From Virgisporangium aliadipatigenens (lineage in GTDB: Bacteria; Actinomycetota; Actinomycetes; Mycobacteriales; Micromonosporaceae): 62,724 nt of DNA. Made by a program: the position numbers and the translations under genes. Below, piece by piece: positions 52,743-62,583 of this stretch; position 1 is the stretch's first letter; every line of letters begins with the position of its first letter. Below the pieces are notes generated by a model. It was not told the origin of the DNA, did not search any database, and was given only the letters and a program-made list of their open reading frames with translations. Location of the stretch: the NCBI RefSeq assembly GCF_016863615.1, contig NZ_BOPF01000052.1, positions 1 through 62,724 of the forward strand, written 5' to 3'.

Positions 52743-52757
52743 GTGAGGGGCCCTCAC
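52743..52757. repeat. Short perfect palindrome between convergent genes
   Basis: GTGAGGG-G-CCCTCAC lies 32 bases past the stop of the Nudix gene on its strand and 140 bases past the CHAT stop. It may form a small terminator hairpin; as a 15-base palindrome it could also be a protein site. Confidence 0.3.
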
Positions 52758-52788
52758 CGAGCAGGCGATCGCCGGCGCTGCATGATGC

Positions 52789-53352
52789 CTAGAGTTCGCC
52801 TTCCGATTTCAGCACCAGCAGGGCCAGCAGGCCGCATGCCGATCCGGCACCGATGATCGAGCCGTCGGCCATGTGCTGTCGCACGTCAGACAGCGGGATC
52901 CAGCCGATCCGGGTGGCCTCGTTGATGTCCGGCGTGGAACCGACGTACGTGGCGCCGCGGGCGAGGTAGACGACGTTGTGCTGGTCGATGGTGCCGATCA
53001 TCGGTTGGAAGGCCACGAGGTGTTGCATGTGCTGTGGTCGCCAGCCGGTTTCTTCCTCGACTTCTCGGGCTGCGCACGCCATCGGATCCTCGTCGGGATC
53101 GAGGTAGCCGCCGGGAAGTTCCCACACCCAGCGTTGGGCGATGAAGCGATGGCGCCAGATCATCAGCACCCGCTCGTTGTCGTCGAGGACCGCGACCATC
53201 GCGGCCGGCGGCACCCGCAGGACGTACTGCTCGAACCGCACACCGTCGGGTAACTCCACATCAGCGACGCTGAGCACAGCCCGTCGACTGTCGTCGATGA
53301 CCCGCTCGCCGTGGATCGTCCACACGCTCGCCCGGCCGCCCTCCACGCTCAT
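52789..53352 (-). CDS. Nudix hydrolase
   Basis: 187 residues from ATG 53352; the frame runs on to 53544, but that part overlaps a GC-rich inverted repeat and has no ribosome binding site. The Nudix box is complete: G82-x5-E88-x7-REVEEETGW (96-104). Strands before it (MVAVLDDNERVLMIWRHR) and after it fit the ADP-ribose/sugar-nucleotide pyrophosphatase type (IGWIPLSDVRQHM, GSIIGAGSACGLLALL). These enzymes hydrolyse nucleoside diphosphates linked to another group, using Mg ions; the exact substrate cannot be told. It is cytoplasmic. The preceding gene on the same strand is 225 bases upstream. Confidence 0.9.
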   Translation of the reverse strand: MSVEGGRASVWTIHGERVIDDSRRAVLSVADVELPDGVRFEQYVLRVPPAAMVAVLDDNERVLMIWRHRFIAQRWVWELPGGYLDPDEDPMACAAREVEEETGWRPQHMQHLVAFQPMIGTIDQHNVVYLARGATYVGSTPDINEATRIGWIPLSDVRQHMADGSIIGAGSACGLLALLVLKSEGEL

Positions 53353-53477
53353 AGGCGCCACTGTAGTGACGGCGGCATTGCCGCAAGCTCGCCGGAAGGG
53401 CCGGCCGTGCCGAATCCTGCGGCGCGGCCCGGCATGAAGAAGGTCCTGCATGTCGGCGGTTCTACAATGGGCGCACT

Positions 53478-53522
53478 CCCCCGCGCCGGGGCATCCACGC
53501 CCGCATTCACTCGGCGCGGGGG
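53478..53522 (-). terminator. Strong GC hairpin after the proline-rich membrane protein gene
   Basis: CCCCCGCGCCG and CGGCGCGGGGG are exact 11-base inverted repeats around a 23-base loop, 55 bases past the stop of the minus-strand gene at 53578. It separates that gene from the Nudix gene. No U-tract follows. Confidence 0.5.
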
Positions 53523-53577
53523 CACCACTCCCCCATCCACCCACTTCGCCGGCGACGGGGCGAGTGCGTGTGGGTCG

Positions 53578-54285
53578 CTACTGGCGCGTGTATCGGGCCC
53601 GGTCGTTGGGGCCGGGCCCGGTGACTTCCCAGGTGTCTCCGCGGCAGCTGTAGGGGATGTTGTCGCGGTTCTCGGCGGATAGCTGCCGTGAGTGGATCTC
53701 GGTGTCGTTGACGTAGATGGTCAGGTCGACGGTGCTGTCGAGACCGGCCAGGTTGATCTTGTTGTTGGTGGTGGTCATCTTGTACCGGGCGGAACCGCTG
53801 TAGCTGAGTCGGATGGTGCGGCCGTCGGCGCTGGTGCCGTGGTAGTTAACGACGATGTTGCCGTCCATCGCGGTGCCGCTGGGGAAGATGGTCCAGAACC
53901 GTCCGTTGCCGCTCATCCACACGGTTCCGATGTCCGGTCGTTGCGTGAGGGCGCCGACGTCGACGTCGGCGTGCCACTCTTCCTGTTTCCAGTTGCCGAC
54001 CAAGCACGGGTCGAGCGCGCGGGCCTCATCAAGGGGATCGGCCTTGTTCGGCGGGCGCTCGTTGTCGGACATCGCCGCGACTACGACGAAGCCGATGGCC
54101 ACGATCAACAGGACGGCCATGCCCGCAGCGACGGCGAGCGTGGTCGAATTCCAGCGTGGTCGTTGCGGCATACCAGGTTGCGGCCGCTGCTGCGGGTACG
54201 GCTGCGGCCAGGAGCCTGGACCGGCCGTTGGCGCGCCGGGTGGGTATTGGTAGTGCTGCGGGTCGTAGGGCGGCGGTTGACTCAC
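53578..54285 (-). CDS. Proline-rich single-pass membrane protein
   Basis: 235 residues from ATG 54285. Residues 1-45 are rich in Pro, Gln and Tyr (QPPPYDPQHYQYPPG), a cytoplasmic tail of the kind seen in many actinobacterial membrane proteins. Residues about 47-73 are one membrane helix (LAVAAGMAVLLIVAIGFVVVA). The remaining 160 residues are beta-rich and extracytoplasmic, with CLVGNWKQEEW at the start, reminiscent of lipocalin-like lids, and one later Cys (PYSCRGDTW) that could pair with it. The function is unknown. It is divergent from the RHS toxin gene with 843 bases between. Confidence 0.75.
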   Translation of the reverse strand: MSQPPPYDPQHYQYPPGAPTAGPGSWPQPYPQQRPQPGMPQRPRWNSTTLAVAAGMAVLLIVAIGFVVVAAMSDNERPPNKADPLDEARALDPCLVGNWKQEEWHADVDVGALTQRPDIGTVWMSGNGRFWTIFPSGTAMDGNIVVNYHGTSADGRTIRLSYSGSARYKMTTTNNKINLAGLDSTVDLTIYVNDTEIHSRQLSAENRDNIPYSCRGDTWEVTGPGPNDRARYTRQ

Positions 54286-55128
54286 TCGGCGGCCCTTCAG
54301 AATCCTCTAGGAGTGCGGGGTCGTGCGGTCGTTGGTGTTTCGCCGACTGGCGCGGTATCCGCACTCGGTCTGTCCCTCGGTGGAAGTGAGGCTCGCACCT
54401 CCCAGGCAGGTGCGAGACCTCGGCAGGCCACGTGACGAGGGGCAATGATATCGACGCAGGTCGCTTACAAGGGTGGTGGATCGGGTTGCCGTCACTCACC
54501 GAAAGCGGCGGCCAGCCCGGCGAGGATCGCCGACCGTGATCGTGATGCCGGCTTCGACCGTTACCACGCCTGTCCGCTTGCCCGGCCCGGTCGACTGGAT
54601 GAGCGACGGGACGGTGGCGGGCGGGTGTGGAGCTGTCGTCGGATCCGCGTCGGCGCAGTGGCTTGTTCTGCTTGTCGCGGGTGCAGCGCCCCGTCTACTG
54701 GTGGTGGTTCGTGCATCAGGTGGGCGGGTCTACTTTGTGGGCGAGGTCCACCAGCGCCGCGCCCGGGCGACTGTCCACCGGCGGGCCATTGATCTTCTGC
54801 CGCGTTTGCCCCGGAGCCCGAACTTCGCTCTATTCCGTTCCGTGACCTCCTCGCCCGAGCCGTCCGCGGGCCGGATTGCGTGCTCACCGCCTCTGACCGG
54901 CCGATTCGTATCGTGCGGGCGACTCATGCGCGCGACTCGTCGCCTGATAACAGGTGGCCGATTTCGGGCATTTCACTCTTGGTGGTGAGGTGGTGGAGAC
55001 GCATGTTTGACGCGGCTTGGGCAGAGGCGGATCGCTGAAAGGTTGCACAGGTTCGGGTCTGGCCTGGCCGTTCGGCGCACGAGCAAGATCTGGCGGCTAC
55101 TGCCTGACGGGGACACCTGGAGTGCTGC
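54286..55128. other. Intergenic region upstream of the RHS toxin gene
   Basis: I support no gene here. The open frames (the longest about 170 codons on the plus strand) have no ribosome binding site and Arg/Gly/Pro-rich translations. The region contains a strong inverted repeat at 54388-54421 and should hold the promoters of the two divergent genes. The RHS start at 55129 has CTGGAG seven bases upstream. Confidence 0.4.
54388..54421. promoter_or_regulatory. Large inverted repeat between divergent genes
   Basis: CTCGCACCT and AGGTGCGAG are perfect 9-base inverted repeats around CCCAGGC; the flanking GAGG and CCTC extend the stem to 13 bp with one bulged base. It lies about 100 bases upstream of the proline-rich membrane protein start. 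It could be an operator, a 5' leader structure or a terminator for transcription entering from either side. Confidence 0.4.
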
Positions 55129-58100
55129 ATGCCGCGTCGTCTATCGCTGCCCTGGACCGCTCACAAGCGGGCCCGGATGCCTTTGTGGATTCTGGTGCTG
55201 TCCGTGGCTGCGGGCGTGCTCTCGGTTCCGGAGATCGTCATGGCGGCTCCTGGCGATCCGACGCCGGGTGCAGGTGGCCAGTCTGTTCCAGGCTCGCAGC
55301 TGAAGGCGCAGCCAGAAACTCCGTCGTTGATGGACGATCCGAAGTATCACCCGGCGCGGCGGGCGACGTTGCCGGCCGGCGGTGCGGCGGTAATCGGCGT
55401 TGATGGCGGTAGTTGGGCTGCGGCGCGGGCGGTGGCGCCGGGAACGTCGAGCGCGGCGGTGGCGGGTGGTCTGCCGGTGCGGGTGTCGGCGGCCGCGGAT
55501 GCGCCCGGTGAGTCCGGCGAACCGCGGACTGCGGCTGAGCAGCAGCGCGCGTTGGCCGGTGTGACGCCGCCCGCGTCAGTACGGGTGGAGGTCGCCGCGC
55601 CGGCGGTGGCGGAACGTGCCGGTGTCCGCGGAGTGATCTTCACCGCCTCACGTGCCGATGGAAAGGTCGGCAAGGGCGTGGTGGGCCTGAACGTGGACTA
55701 CACCGCGTTCGCTGACCTTTATGGGGGCAACTTCGGGCAGCGGCTGACGCTGGTGTCTATGCCGGCGTGCGTGCTGACTACTCCTCAGGTGCGGGAGTGC
55801 CAGGTCCAGACCAGGGTTCCGGGTGCGGTGAACGTCGAGGCCTCCGGAGTGGTCTCGGCACCGGTGGTCGACGTCGCGGAGACGGCGCCGTCGTTGGCGC
55901 AGCCGAAGGCGCGCCCGGACGGGTCGCCTTCGGCCGTGGATCCGAGCGTGGAGGCGAAAGCTGTTTCCGGCGAGACGGTGTTCGCGTTGGCGGCCACATC
56001 CTCGTCGTCGGCCGGGTCCTACACGTCGACGTCGTTGGCGCCGTCGTACTCGTGGGCGGCAGGCTCGGCCAGCGGCGGGTTCAGCTGGTCGTATCCGATG
56101 TCGGTGCCGAAGCCGCTGGCCGGCCCGTCGCCGACGGTGGAGTTGAACTACTCCTCGCAGTCGGTGGACGGGCTGTCGGAGAGCACGAACAACCAGGCGT
56201 CGTGGGTGGGGCGGGGTTGGGACTGGAATCCCGGCTACATCGAGCGGACGTTCAAGTCGTGCCGCGATGACTATTACGTCGGCGCCGGTGACCTGTGCTG
56301 GTCCGATTCAGACAAGATCGCCCAACTGGTCCTCAACGGCAAGTCCGTGACGATCGTGCGCAGTCAGTGGGATGGCCAGTATCGCGTCGTCGACTCGGAG
56401 GGCTGGTCGGTGGAGCGGGTCTTCGGCGGCTGGATCGCGGCGACTACCACGCCGAAGTACTGGTGGAAGGTCACCACCCCGGACGGCATGCAGTACTTCT
56501 TCGGCCGGTGGCAGCGCTACGAACCGGCGGACACGATCAACACGAACTCGGCGGCGTTCGTGCCGGTCTTCGGCGACGACCCCGGCGAGGAGTGCTACGC
56601 GCACTGGAACGGCCAGTACAAGGACTCGTGGTGCAACCAGGCGTACCGGTGGAACCTCGACTACGTCGTGGACCCGTCGGGCAACTCGATGATGTACCAC
56701 TACTCGAAGTACACCGGAAAGTACGGCCGTAACGTTAACCAGGTCGCCGCGGACTACGACCTGACCACGACCCTCGATCACATCGACTACGGCATGCGCG
56801 CCGGGCAGGAAATGAGCGCTCCGGCGCCGTACCGGGTACAGAACTCGTGGTTCAACCGGATCGATGCCAGCAGCACCTGGCGCGACGTCCCCTGGGACCA
56901 GTACTGCTCCGCCACGTCGTGCCCACAGCTGCTGTCGCCGACATTCTTCACCCCGTTTCGGCTCAATGCCGTCACCACGCAGGCGTGGAACGCCGCGGCC
57001 GGGCAGTACCGCAACGTCGACAAGTGGGACCTGTCGTATGAGTTCCCCGACGCTGGCGGCGGCTCCGGGCCGACGCTGTACCTGCGTTCGATCACGCACA
57101 CCGGCTACGCCGCCGACGGCGTCACCGGCATGAGCGAGCCGGCGATGCGGTTCGAGGCACGGCCGCTGCAGAACAGGGTCGACTCAACGTCATCCAACGG
57201 GGTACCGGCGATGTACCACTGGCGGATGTGGATCATCAAGACCGGCACCGGTCGTGAGGTCGAGGTCGAGTACCTCGGCACGGACTGCACCAAGGCGCTG
57301 CTGGACGCCGGGCAGATCGATCCGGACAACAACTTTCGGCGCTGCTACCCCCAGATGACAACCGTCGGCACCTCGACCGGCTGGGGCTGGTTCCACAAGT
57401 ACGTCGTCCGAAAAGTCACCGACCGCGACCTCGTCGGCGGGAGCCCGCCGGAGACGACCGAATACGAGTACTCGACCGAGGCCTCCTCCACGAACGTGCT
57501 GTGGGCGCACGACAAGGCCGACATGGCACCGATCGCGAAACGCACCTGGTCGAACTGGGTCGGCTACTCCACCGTGCGGACCTACCACGGCGACCCCTCC
57601 GTACCCCGTTCCAAGACGGTCCAGCATGTCTACCGTGGGCTGAACGGTGACCGTACCGATGCCGGTGACTACACCCGCAACGTCACCGCGATCTCGTCGA
57701 CCGGTACCAGCGTCGACCGGGAGCCGTTGGCCGGCCGGGTCCTCGAAGAGCTCCAGTACAACTCCGCCACGATCGCCGAATCGAAAACGGTCACCGGGTA
57801 TCACGCCCTCGAGATCGGTGTCTACGACGCGCCCTGGCCCGACGGCGACCGGCAGATGAACGTCGTCACTCAAGACGTGTCATCCGCGTACACGCTGCGC
57901 GCGGACGGAACGTGGCGGGTCACCAGCACGGACACCGACAGCGACTACTACGGGTTGCCGTCGCAGGTGAAGAACTTCGGCGACACTGCTGACCCTAACG
58001 ACGACTCCTGCACCAACACCGCCTACGCCCGCGGCGGCAGCACCTACATGATGAGCTTCCCGTCGCAGATCACGACGCGGGCCGGCTCGACCTGCGCAGC

Positions 58101-61100
58101 AGGCGACGCCCGTCTGGCAGAGGTCCGCTACTTCTACGACTCCAGCACCACGTTGGGCGCCGCACCTGTGCGGGGCCTGGCGACCAAGACCGAGAACCTC
58201 GTGTCATCCGGGCCGGACGTGTGGGCCACGACCGAGAGTGGATTCGACGCGCTCGGCCGGATCACGTCCACGAAAGACGCTCGCGGCAAGACCACATCGA
58301 CCGTGTACACGCCGAACACCAACGCGCCGCTGCTGCGGGTTCAGGTCACCAACCCATTGAGTCACACGACAAGCAAGAATTTCGACGGACATCGAGGGCT
58401 CATCACCCACGAAACGGACGTCAACAACAAGGTCACCAACCTCGCCTATGACCCGTTGGGAAGGCTCACCAACGTGTGGCGTCCCGGACGATCGACAAGC
58501 TCGCTGCCGAATGTCGGCTACGCCTACACGGTGCGAAACGACGGCCCCAACACCGTGACGACAACGACGCTGAGCCCTACCGGAACGCAGATCGCGAGGG
58601 TCGAACTGTTCGACGGCCGGTTCCGCACCCGCCAGACCCAGGCGCCCGCACCGCCGGCATACGGGGGGCGGATCGTGAACGACACCGCTTACGACAGCCG
58701 CGGCCTTACGGTCAAGCAGTCGACGTTCCACGCCACCGGCGCCGCGACAGGAACCTTGGTCGCGTTCAACGATGTCGATGTCGCCCGGCAAAGCCGCACT
58801 GTCTACGACATCCTGTCCCGGCCGACAGCACAACAGGTGTGGTCGCTCAACACCATGAAGTCGCAGACGACGTTGGCCTACGCCGGCGAACGGACCACCA
58901 CAGTTCCCCCGGTCGGCGGCGCGACGCGCACCGACATTGACGCCCAGGGCCGCACCGTGAACCTGTACGTGTACGCCAACGCGCAGTCCACCGGCACTCC
59001 CCAGTCGACCACGTACGCCTACGACCGCGCGGGGAACCTGATCACGATCACCGATCCGGCCGGGAACATCACCCGTTACGGCTACGACCTGCAGGGCCAC
59101 CGCACATCGACCACCGACCCGAACACCGGCACGTCCACCACGACCTACAACGCGGCCGGCGACACCGTGTCGACCACCGACGCACGTGGACAGAAGAACT
59201 CATTCGAGTACGACGCGCTCGGCCGCGTCACCAACAAATGGGCCGGCGAGGTCACCTCGGGCACCCGCCTGGCGTCGTTCACCTACGACACCATCGCCAA
59301 GGGCCAACAGACATCATCGACCCGCTACGACAACGGCGGCCAGTACGTCACCGCCGTCACCGGATTCAACGACAACTACCAGCCGACCGAACAGACATGG
59401 ACTGTGCCGATCGGCGAAGGAGCCCTGTCCGGCACCTACCGATTGTCGTACACCTACAACGCCAACACCGGCGCCACGGCCACCATCAGCGTCCCCGCGG
59501 CAGGCGGCCTGCCGGCCGAGACACTCACCTACGGCTACGACGGCCTCGGCAACGCCAACTCCCTCACCGGGTCACAGACCTACGTCGCATCGACCTCCTA
59601 CACACGCCTCGGGGAAATCTCCGGCCGGGCCTACGGCAGCGGCACCGGTCTGGGACGCATGACCCGCGACTACACCTACGACCCGGCCACCGGAAACCTC
59701 GCCACCGTCGTCAGCAAGGTCCCCTCCCCCACCGCCCCGACGACATGGCAAACCGTCCAAAGCGACAGCTACACCTACAACGCCACGAACGACGTCACGG
59801 CGATCACCGACACCACCGACAACCAGTCACAGTGCTTCGGCTACGACGCTCAACACCGCCTCACCGACGCCTGGACCGCCGTCGACGCCTGCGCCACCGG
59901 CCCCACCACGACGAAGATCGCCACCAGCGGCAAACAGCCGTACTGGGACAGCTGGGCCTTCGACACCGCCGGCCGACGCAGCACCGATACCCGCCGGCTC
60001 AGCGCCACCGTCTCCACCAGCCGCACCTACACCTACCCCGCCGCCGGCACCGCCCGCCCGCACGCGGCAACGAAGGTGACCCGCACCGGCACCAACCCCG
60101 GCGACGACGCCTTCACCTACGACGCCGCCGGAAACAGCGACCTGCGCACCGTCAACGGCGTCACCACCGACTTCACCTTCAACAGCGAAAACCAGTTCTC
60201 CCGAGCCGTTGTCCAAAAGAGCACCGGCAACGAAGAGACCCGTCACCTCTACGACGCCAACGGCAACCTGCTGATCCGCCGCGAGCCCGGCGCGACCACC
60301 CTCTACGCCGCCGGCCAAGAGTTCAAACTCGCAGGCGGCACCGTCTCCTGCACCCGCACCTACAACCACGGAAAAACCGCCGTCGCCGTGCGCACCCCGG
60401 CCGGACTCACCTGGCTCGCCAACGACCACCAGGGCAGCGCCAGCATCGCCGTCAACGCCGCCACCGGCCAGGTCACCAAACGGCTCTACACCCCCTACGG
60501 CGCCGACCGCTCCGGCGCCACCGCCTGGCCCACCAGCCGCGGCTTCCTCGGCAAACAAGACAACAAATCCACCAAACTCGTCGACGTCGGCGCCCGCGAA
60601 TACGACCCGGAACTCGGCGTCTTCATTAGCCCCGACCCGATCATCAACCTTTCGGACCCACGAACGTTCAACCCCTACGCATATGCCAGCCATACCCCCA
60701 TCACTCAGTTCGACCCGAGCGGCCTCGCCGCCTGCTATGCACGCGAAGAAGGCGACTTCTGCCCCGGCCACACGAAAGGCCCTGCCTCGGTCAACGAACA
60801 GGACTCGTTCATCAAAAAGGGTGGCTACTTCTCCACCTACGTGAAGCCAGCAGACGATGAAGACTATCCCAAGTGCTCAAACAAGAGGGGATCGTCAAAC
60901 CCGTGCTCCCGGTGGCTGACTGACGAGGAACGCGACCTCGAAAAGCGCGTCAAGAAAATGACCGAAGACGCCGAAAAGTTGTGCGGCACCAGCGTCAACT
61001 GCGTCGCGATGTCAGCTGTCGCCATGCAAGACGCCGGCCCCGAAGAACAGGCATGGTGCGTTACATATTTTTACTGGTGCCAAGTGGCCGGACAGGCGAA

Positions 61101-61512
61101 GAAGCGAGCTGAGCGAGAGAACCCGTTCGACGAAGAATCACAGAAGGCAGAATGGAACGCCTTCAAGCATGCGTACTGGTTCGCGCTCGTCGCCCAGGCC
61201 GGTGTCAGCGAGGACGCCGCGCTGCTACTAGGTGCAGCACACGAGATAGGGACATGGAAAGCCAGCAACAGGGGCGACGACCAAATCCCGGACTGGGGAT
61301 CCCAAGAATCGAGAAAGGACATGCACAATAACAGGGTCGGATGGCAAATCGGGCAGCGCACCACGGGCTACTCCCGAGACTTCTATCTACGGGATCAGTC
61401 GGAACCACGTAGGCTCGCCGCAGCAAACATTGTCCAGGCGATCAACGCCGGGAAGCAGCGGGACGCTTCGAGCTGGGGTGACAACCAAACTCCCTATCTC
61501 AGATTCAAGTGA
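55129..61512 (+). CDS. Secreted RHS/WapA-like polymorphic toxin with DUF6973-like tip
   Basis: 2127 residues from ATG 55129. A signal peptide is visible at residues 1-40 (basic HKRAR, then MPLWILVLSVAAGVL, cleavage likely near IVMAAPGD). Residues 60-300 are Ala/Val-rich stalk. The conserved RHS-secretory N-terminal part follows (GGFSWSYPMSVPKPLAGP, SWVGRGWDWNPGYIER), then YD/RHS repeats (YDRAGNL, YDLQGHR, YDALGRV). The RHS core ends at FISPDP...NPYAYASHTPITQFDPSG near 1864. The last 263 residues are the toxin: NAFKHAYW (about 2010), AAHEIG (2037) and DMHNNRVGW (2064) match the H..HE..D-NN pattern of DUF6973. Codons in the tip are less GC-biased than in the shell, a sign of module exchange. 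The toxic activity is unknown. Confidence 0.92.
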   Translation: MPRRLSLPWTAHKRARMPLWILVLSVAAGVLSVPEIVMAAPGDPTPGAGGQSVPGSQLKAQPETPSLMDDPKYHPARRATLPAGGAAVIGVDGGSWAAARAVAPGTSSAAVAGGLPVRVSAAADAPGESGEPRTAAEQQRALAGVTPPASVRVEVAAPAVAERAGVRGVIFTASRADGKVGKGVVGLNVDYTAFADLYGGNFGQRLTLVSMPACVLTTPQVRECQVQTRVPGAVNVEASGVVSAPVVDVAETAPSLAQPKARPDGSPSAVDPSVEAKAVSGETVFALAATSSSSAGSYTSTSLAPSYSWAAGSASGGFSWSYPMSVPKPLAGPSPTVELNYSSQSVDGLSESTNNQASWVGRGWDWNPGYIERTFKSCRDDYYVGAGDLCWSDSDKIAQLVLNGKSVTIVRSQWDGQYRVVDSEGWSVERVFGGWIAATTTPKYWWKVTTPDGMQYFFGRWQRYEPADTINTNSAAFVPVFGDDPGEECYAHWNGQYKDSWCNQAYRWNLDYVVDPSGNSMMYHYSKYTGKYGRNVNQVAADYDLTTTLDHIDYGMRAGQEMSAPAPYRVQNSWFNRIDASSTWRDVPWDQYCSATSCPQLLSPTFFTPFRLNAVTTQAWNAAAGQYRNVDKWDLSYEFPDAGGGSGPTLYLRSITHTGYAADGVTGMSEPAMRFEARPLQNRVDSTSSNGVPAMYHWRMWIIKTGTGREVEVEYLGTDCTKALLDAGQIDPDNNFRRCYPQMTTVGTSTGWGWFHKYVVRKVTDRDLVGGSPPETTEYEYSTEASSTNVLWAHDKADMAPIAKRTWSNWVGYSTVRTYHGDPSVPRSKTVQHVYRGLNGDRTDAGDYTRNVTAISSTGTSVDREPLAGRVLEELQYNSATIAESKTVTGYHALEIGVYDAPWPDGDRQMNVVTQDVSSAYTLRADGTWRVTSTDTDSDYYGLPSQVKNFGDTADPNDDSCTNTAYARGGSTYMMSFPSQITTRAGSTCAAGDARLAEVRYFYDSSTTLGAAPVRGLATKTENLVSSGPDVWATTESGFDALGRITSTKDARGKTTSTVYTPNTNAPLLRVQVTNPLSHTTSKNFDGHRGLITHETDVNNKVTNLAYDPLGRLTNVWRPGRSTSSLPNVGYAYTVRNDGPNTVTTTTLSPTGTQIARVELFDGRFRTRQTQAPAPPAYGGRIVNDTAYDSRGLTVKQSTFHATGAATGTLVAFNDVDVARQSRTVYDILSRPTAQQVWSLNTMKSQTTLAYAGERTTTVPPVGGATRTDIDAQGRTVNLYVYANAQSTGTPQSTTYAYDRAGNLITITDPAGNITRYGYDLQGHRTSTTDPNTGTSTTTYNAAGDTVSTTDARGQKNSFEYDALGRVTNKWAGEVTSGTRLASFTYDTIAKGQQTSSTRYDNGGQYVTAVTGFNDNYQPTEQTWTVPIGEGALSGTYRLSYTYNANTGATATISVPAAGGLPAETLTYGYDGLGNANSLTGSQTYVASTSYTRLGEISGRAYGSGTGLGRMTRDYTYDPATGNLATVVSKVPSPTAPTTWQTVQSDSYTYNATNDVTAITDTTDNQSQCFGYDAQHRLTDAWTAVDACATGPTTTKIATSGKQPYWDSWAFDTAGRRSTDTRRLSATVSTSRTYTYPAAGTARPHAATKVTRTGTNPGDDAFTYDAAGNSDLRTVNGVTTDFTFNSENQFSRAVVQKSTGNEETRHLYDANGNLLIRREPGATTLYAAGQEFKLAGGTVSCTRTYNHGKTAVAVRTPAGLTWLANDHQGSASIAVNAATGQVTKRLYTPYGADRSGATAWPTSRGFLGKQDNKSTKLVDVGAREYDPELGVFISPDPIINLSDPRTFNPYAYASHTPITQFDPSGLAACYAREEGDFCPGHTKGPASVNEQDSFIKKGGYFSTYVKPADDEDYPKCSNKRGSSNPCSRWLTDEERDLEKRVKKMTEDAEKLCGTSVNCVAMSAVAMQDAGPEEQAWCVTYFYWCQVAGQAKKRAERENPFDEESQKAEWNAFKHAYWFALVAQAGVSEDAALLLGAAHEIGTWKASNRGDDQIPDWGSQESRKDMHNNRVGWQIGQRTTGYSRDFYLRDQSEPRRLAAANIVQAINAGKQRDASSWGDNQTPYLRFK

Positions 61513-61545
61513 CGGGCCCTGGGACGGAAGTCAGAGACGATCCAA

Positions 61546-62481
61546 ATGGAACAACCGAAAGAGCCTGCGACAGCCGCCGACGGACGCGGCGACGACCTCA
61601 CCGCTTCCGTCGAGGCGCAGCCCTCTTCACAGCAGGCCGCCACACCGCGAGCGCACCTTGCGTGGTCGGCCGGTACTGGGATCGCGGTCGGCGCCATCGT
61701 CGCCGGGGCACTACAGCACGCCTACAGCCCGCAAGCCGCCGGCTATCTCCTCAACAGCAACCTCCTGCAGTCGGTGGCATGGGTCGGCTGCGGTGGGCTG
61801 GTCGTTGCTCCGGTCGTGGCTGCTGTCGCCAAATCGGCCCGGCTACTCGCAGCCATGCTTCTCGCCGCAGTTATCGGGGGGCCAGCCCTCACCGCGCTGC
61901 TCGCCGCGACGGTGAACGGTGACGCAGCCGGCGGCCCTGACCGCTTCGCTGCATGGACCTTCGTCGTCGCCGCCGTCTACGCCCTCGCAGGAGCGTTGAC
62001 GTCTCCGCGAACCGGGCGCATCACCATCGCCTCCGCAGTGGTAGTCCTGCTACTCACCACAACCCTGGTGACAGTGCTGGAACGCGGCTCGCAGCAGCGA
62101 TGGCGCACGTGGGACGTCGCGAACTACGACGTCACCCTTGCACTGCCCGACATCCCGGGATATGCGCCGAGCGGCATGCGCTACGGGGTGCAAGGCTTGC
62201 ACATCGACATGTCCGGCCCAGGCGGCATCGTCAGCGTAGAACTGCTGGACAGCAAAGCATCAAAGATCCGCTTCTGCGGCTTGCAAACGCCGTGTTGGAA
62301 CCGACCAGGCGACCGGTGGTCCGACGCCCGGCTCGTGACGCGCCGCCTCGGCGGCCGCCTCATCCAGATCGCGCCCGCCGAAGGGGCAACCATCGAGATA
62401 TCCATCGACGTCCCGATACACCCGGTCGCAGCCAAGACCGTAGCCCAACTACCGACCCTTCCCCCACCTGACAACGACTGA
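61546..62481 (+). CDS. Multi-pass membrane protein, candidate immunity protein for the RHS toxin
   Basis: 311 residues from ATG 61546, 33 bases after the RHS stop and on the same strand. Residues 1-35 are polar. Hydrophobic helices lie at about 42-60, 73-95, 100-122, 135-153 and 160-182 (for example AAMLLAAVIGGPALTALLAA, ITIASAVVVLLLTTTLVTVL). The C-terminal 120 residues are soluble, beta-rich and extracytoplasmic or cytoplasmic depending on topology; they contain a CGLQTPC pair. I know no family. Its place directly after a polymorphic toxin tip is where the immunity gene is usually found, so that role is the best inference; a membrane immunity protein would fit a toxin acting at the envelope. 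Confidence 0.72.
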   Translation: MEQPKEPATAADGRGDDLTASVEAQPSSQQAATPRAHLAWSAGTGIAVGAIVAGALQHAYSPQAAGYLLNSNLLQSVAWVGCGGLVVAPVVAAVAKSARLLAAMLLAAVIGGPALTALLAATVNGDAAGGPDRFAAWTFVVAAVYALAGALTSPRTGRITIASAVVVLLLTTTLVTVLERGSQQRWRTWDVANYDVTLALPDIPGYAPSGMRYGVQGLHIDMSGPGGIVSVELLDSKASKIRFCGLQTPCWNRPGDRWSDARLVTRRLGGRLIQIAPAEGATIEISIDVPIHPVAAKTVAQLPTLPPPDND

Positions 62482-62554
62482 CGTCACCCCTCAGGCGATC
62501 TGAACAGAGTGGGCAGAACGGTGCGGTGATGGCTTCGCAGCGCCGGTCGCTCGC

Positions 62555-62583
62555 GAAGAACTCTCCTACGCAGGGCGTTCTTC
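62555..62583 (+). terminator. Possible terminator after the immunity-like gene
   Basis: GAAGAAC and GTTCTTC are exact 7-base inverted repeats around a 15-base loop that itself can pair CCT with AGG. The hairpin starts 74 bases past the stop at 62481. A second small GC hairpin (CGGCCG/CGGCCG around AGAGG) follows near 62605. No gene is seen from 62482 to the window end. Confidence 0.4.

Noticed and set aside
54473-54988. Possible 171-residue plus-strand gene
   Set aside because: No ribosome binding site, no domain, and Arg/Pro/Val-rich composition typical of chance frames in high-GC DNA.
59238-60629. Open frame of 463 codons on the plus strand
   Set aside because: It is an out-of-frame shadow of the RHS repeats, rich in Arg and His.
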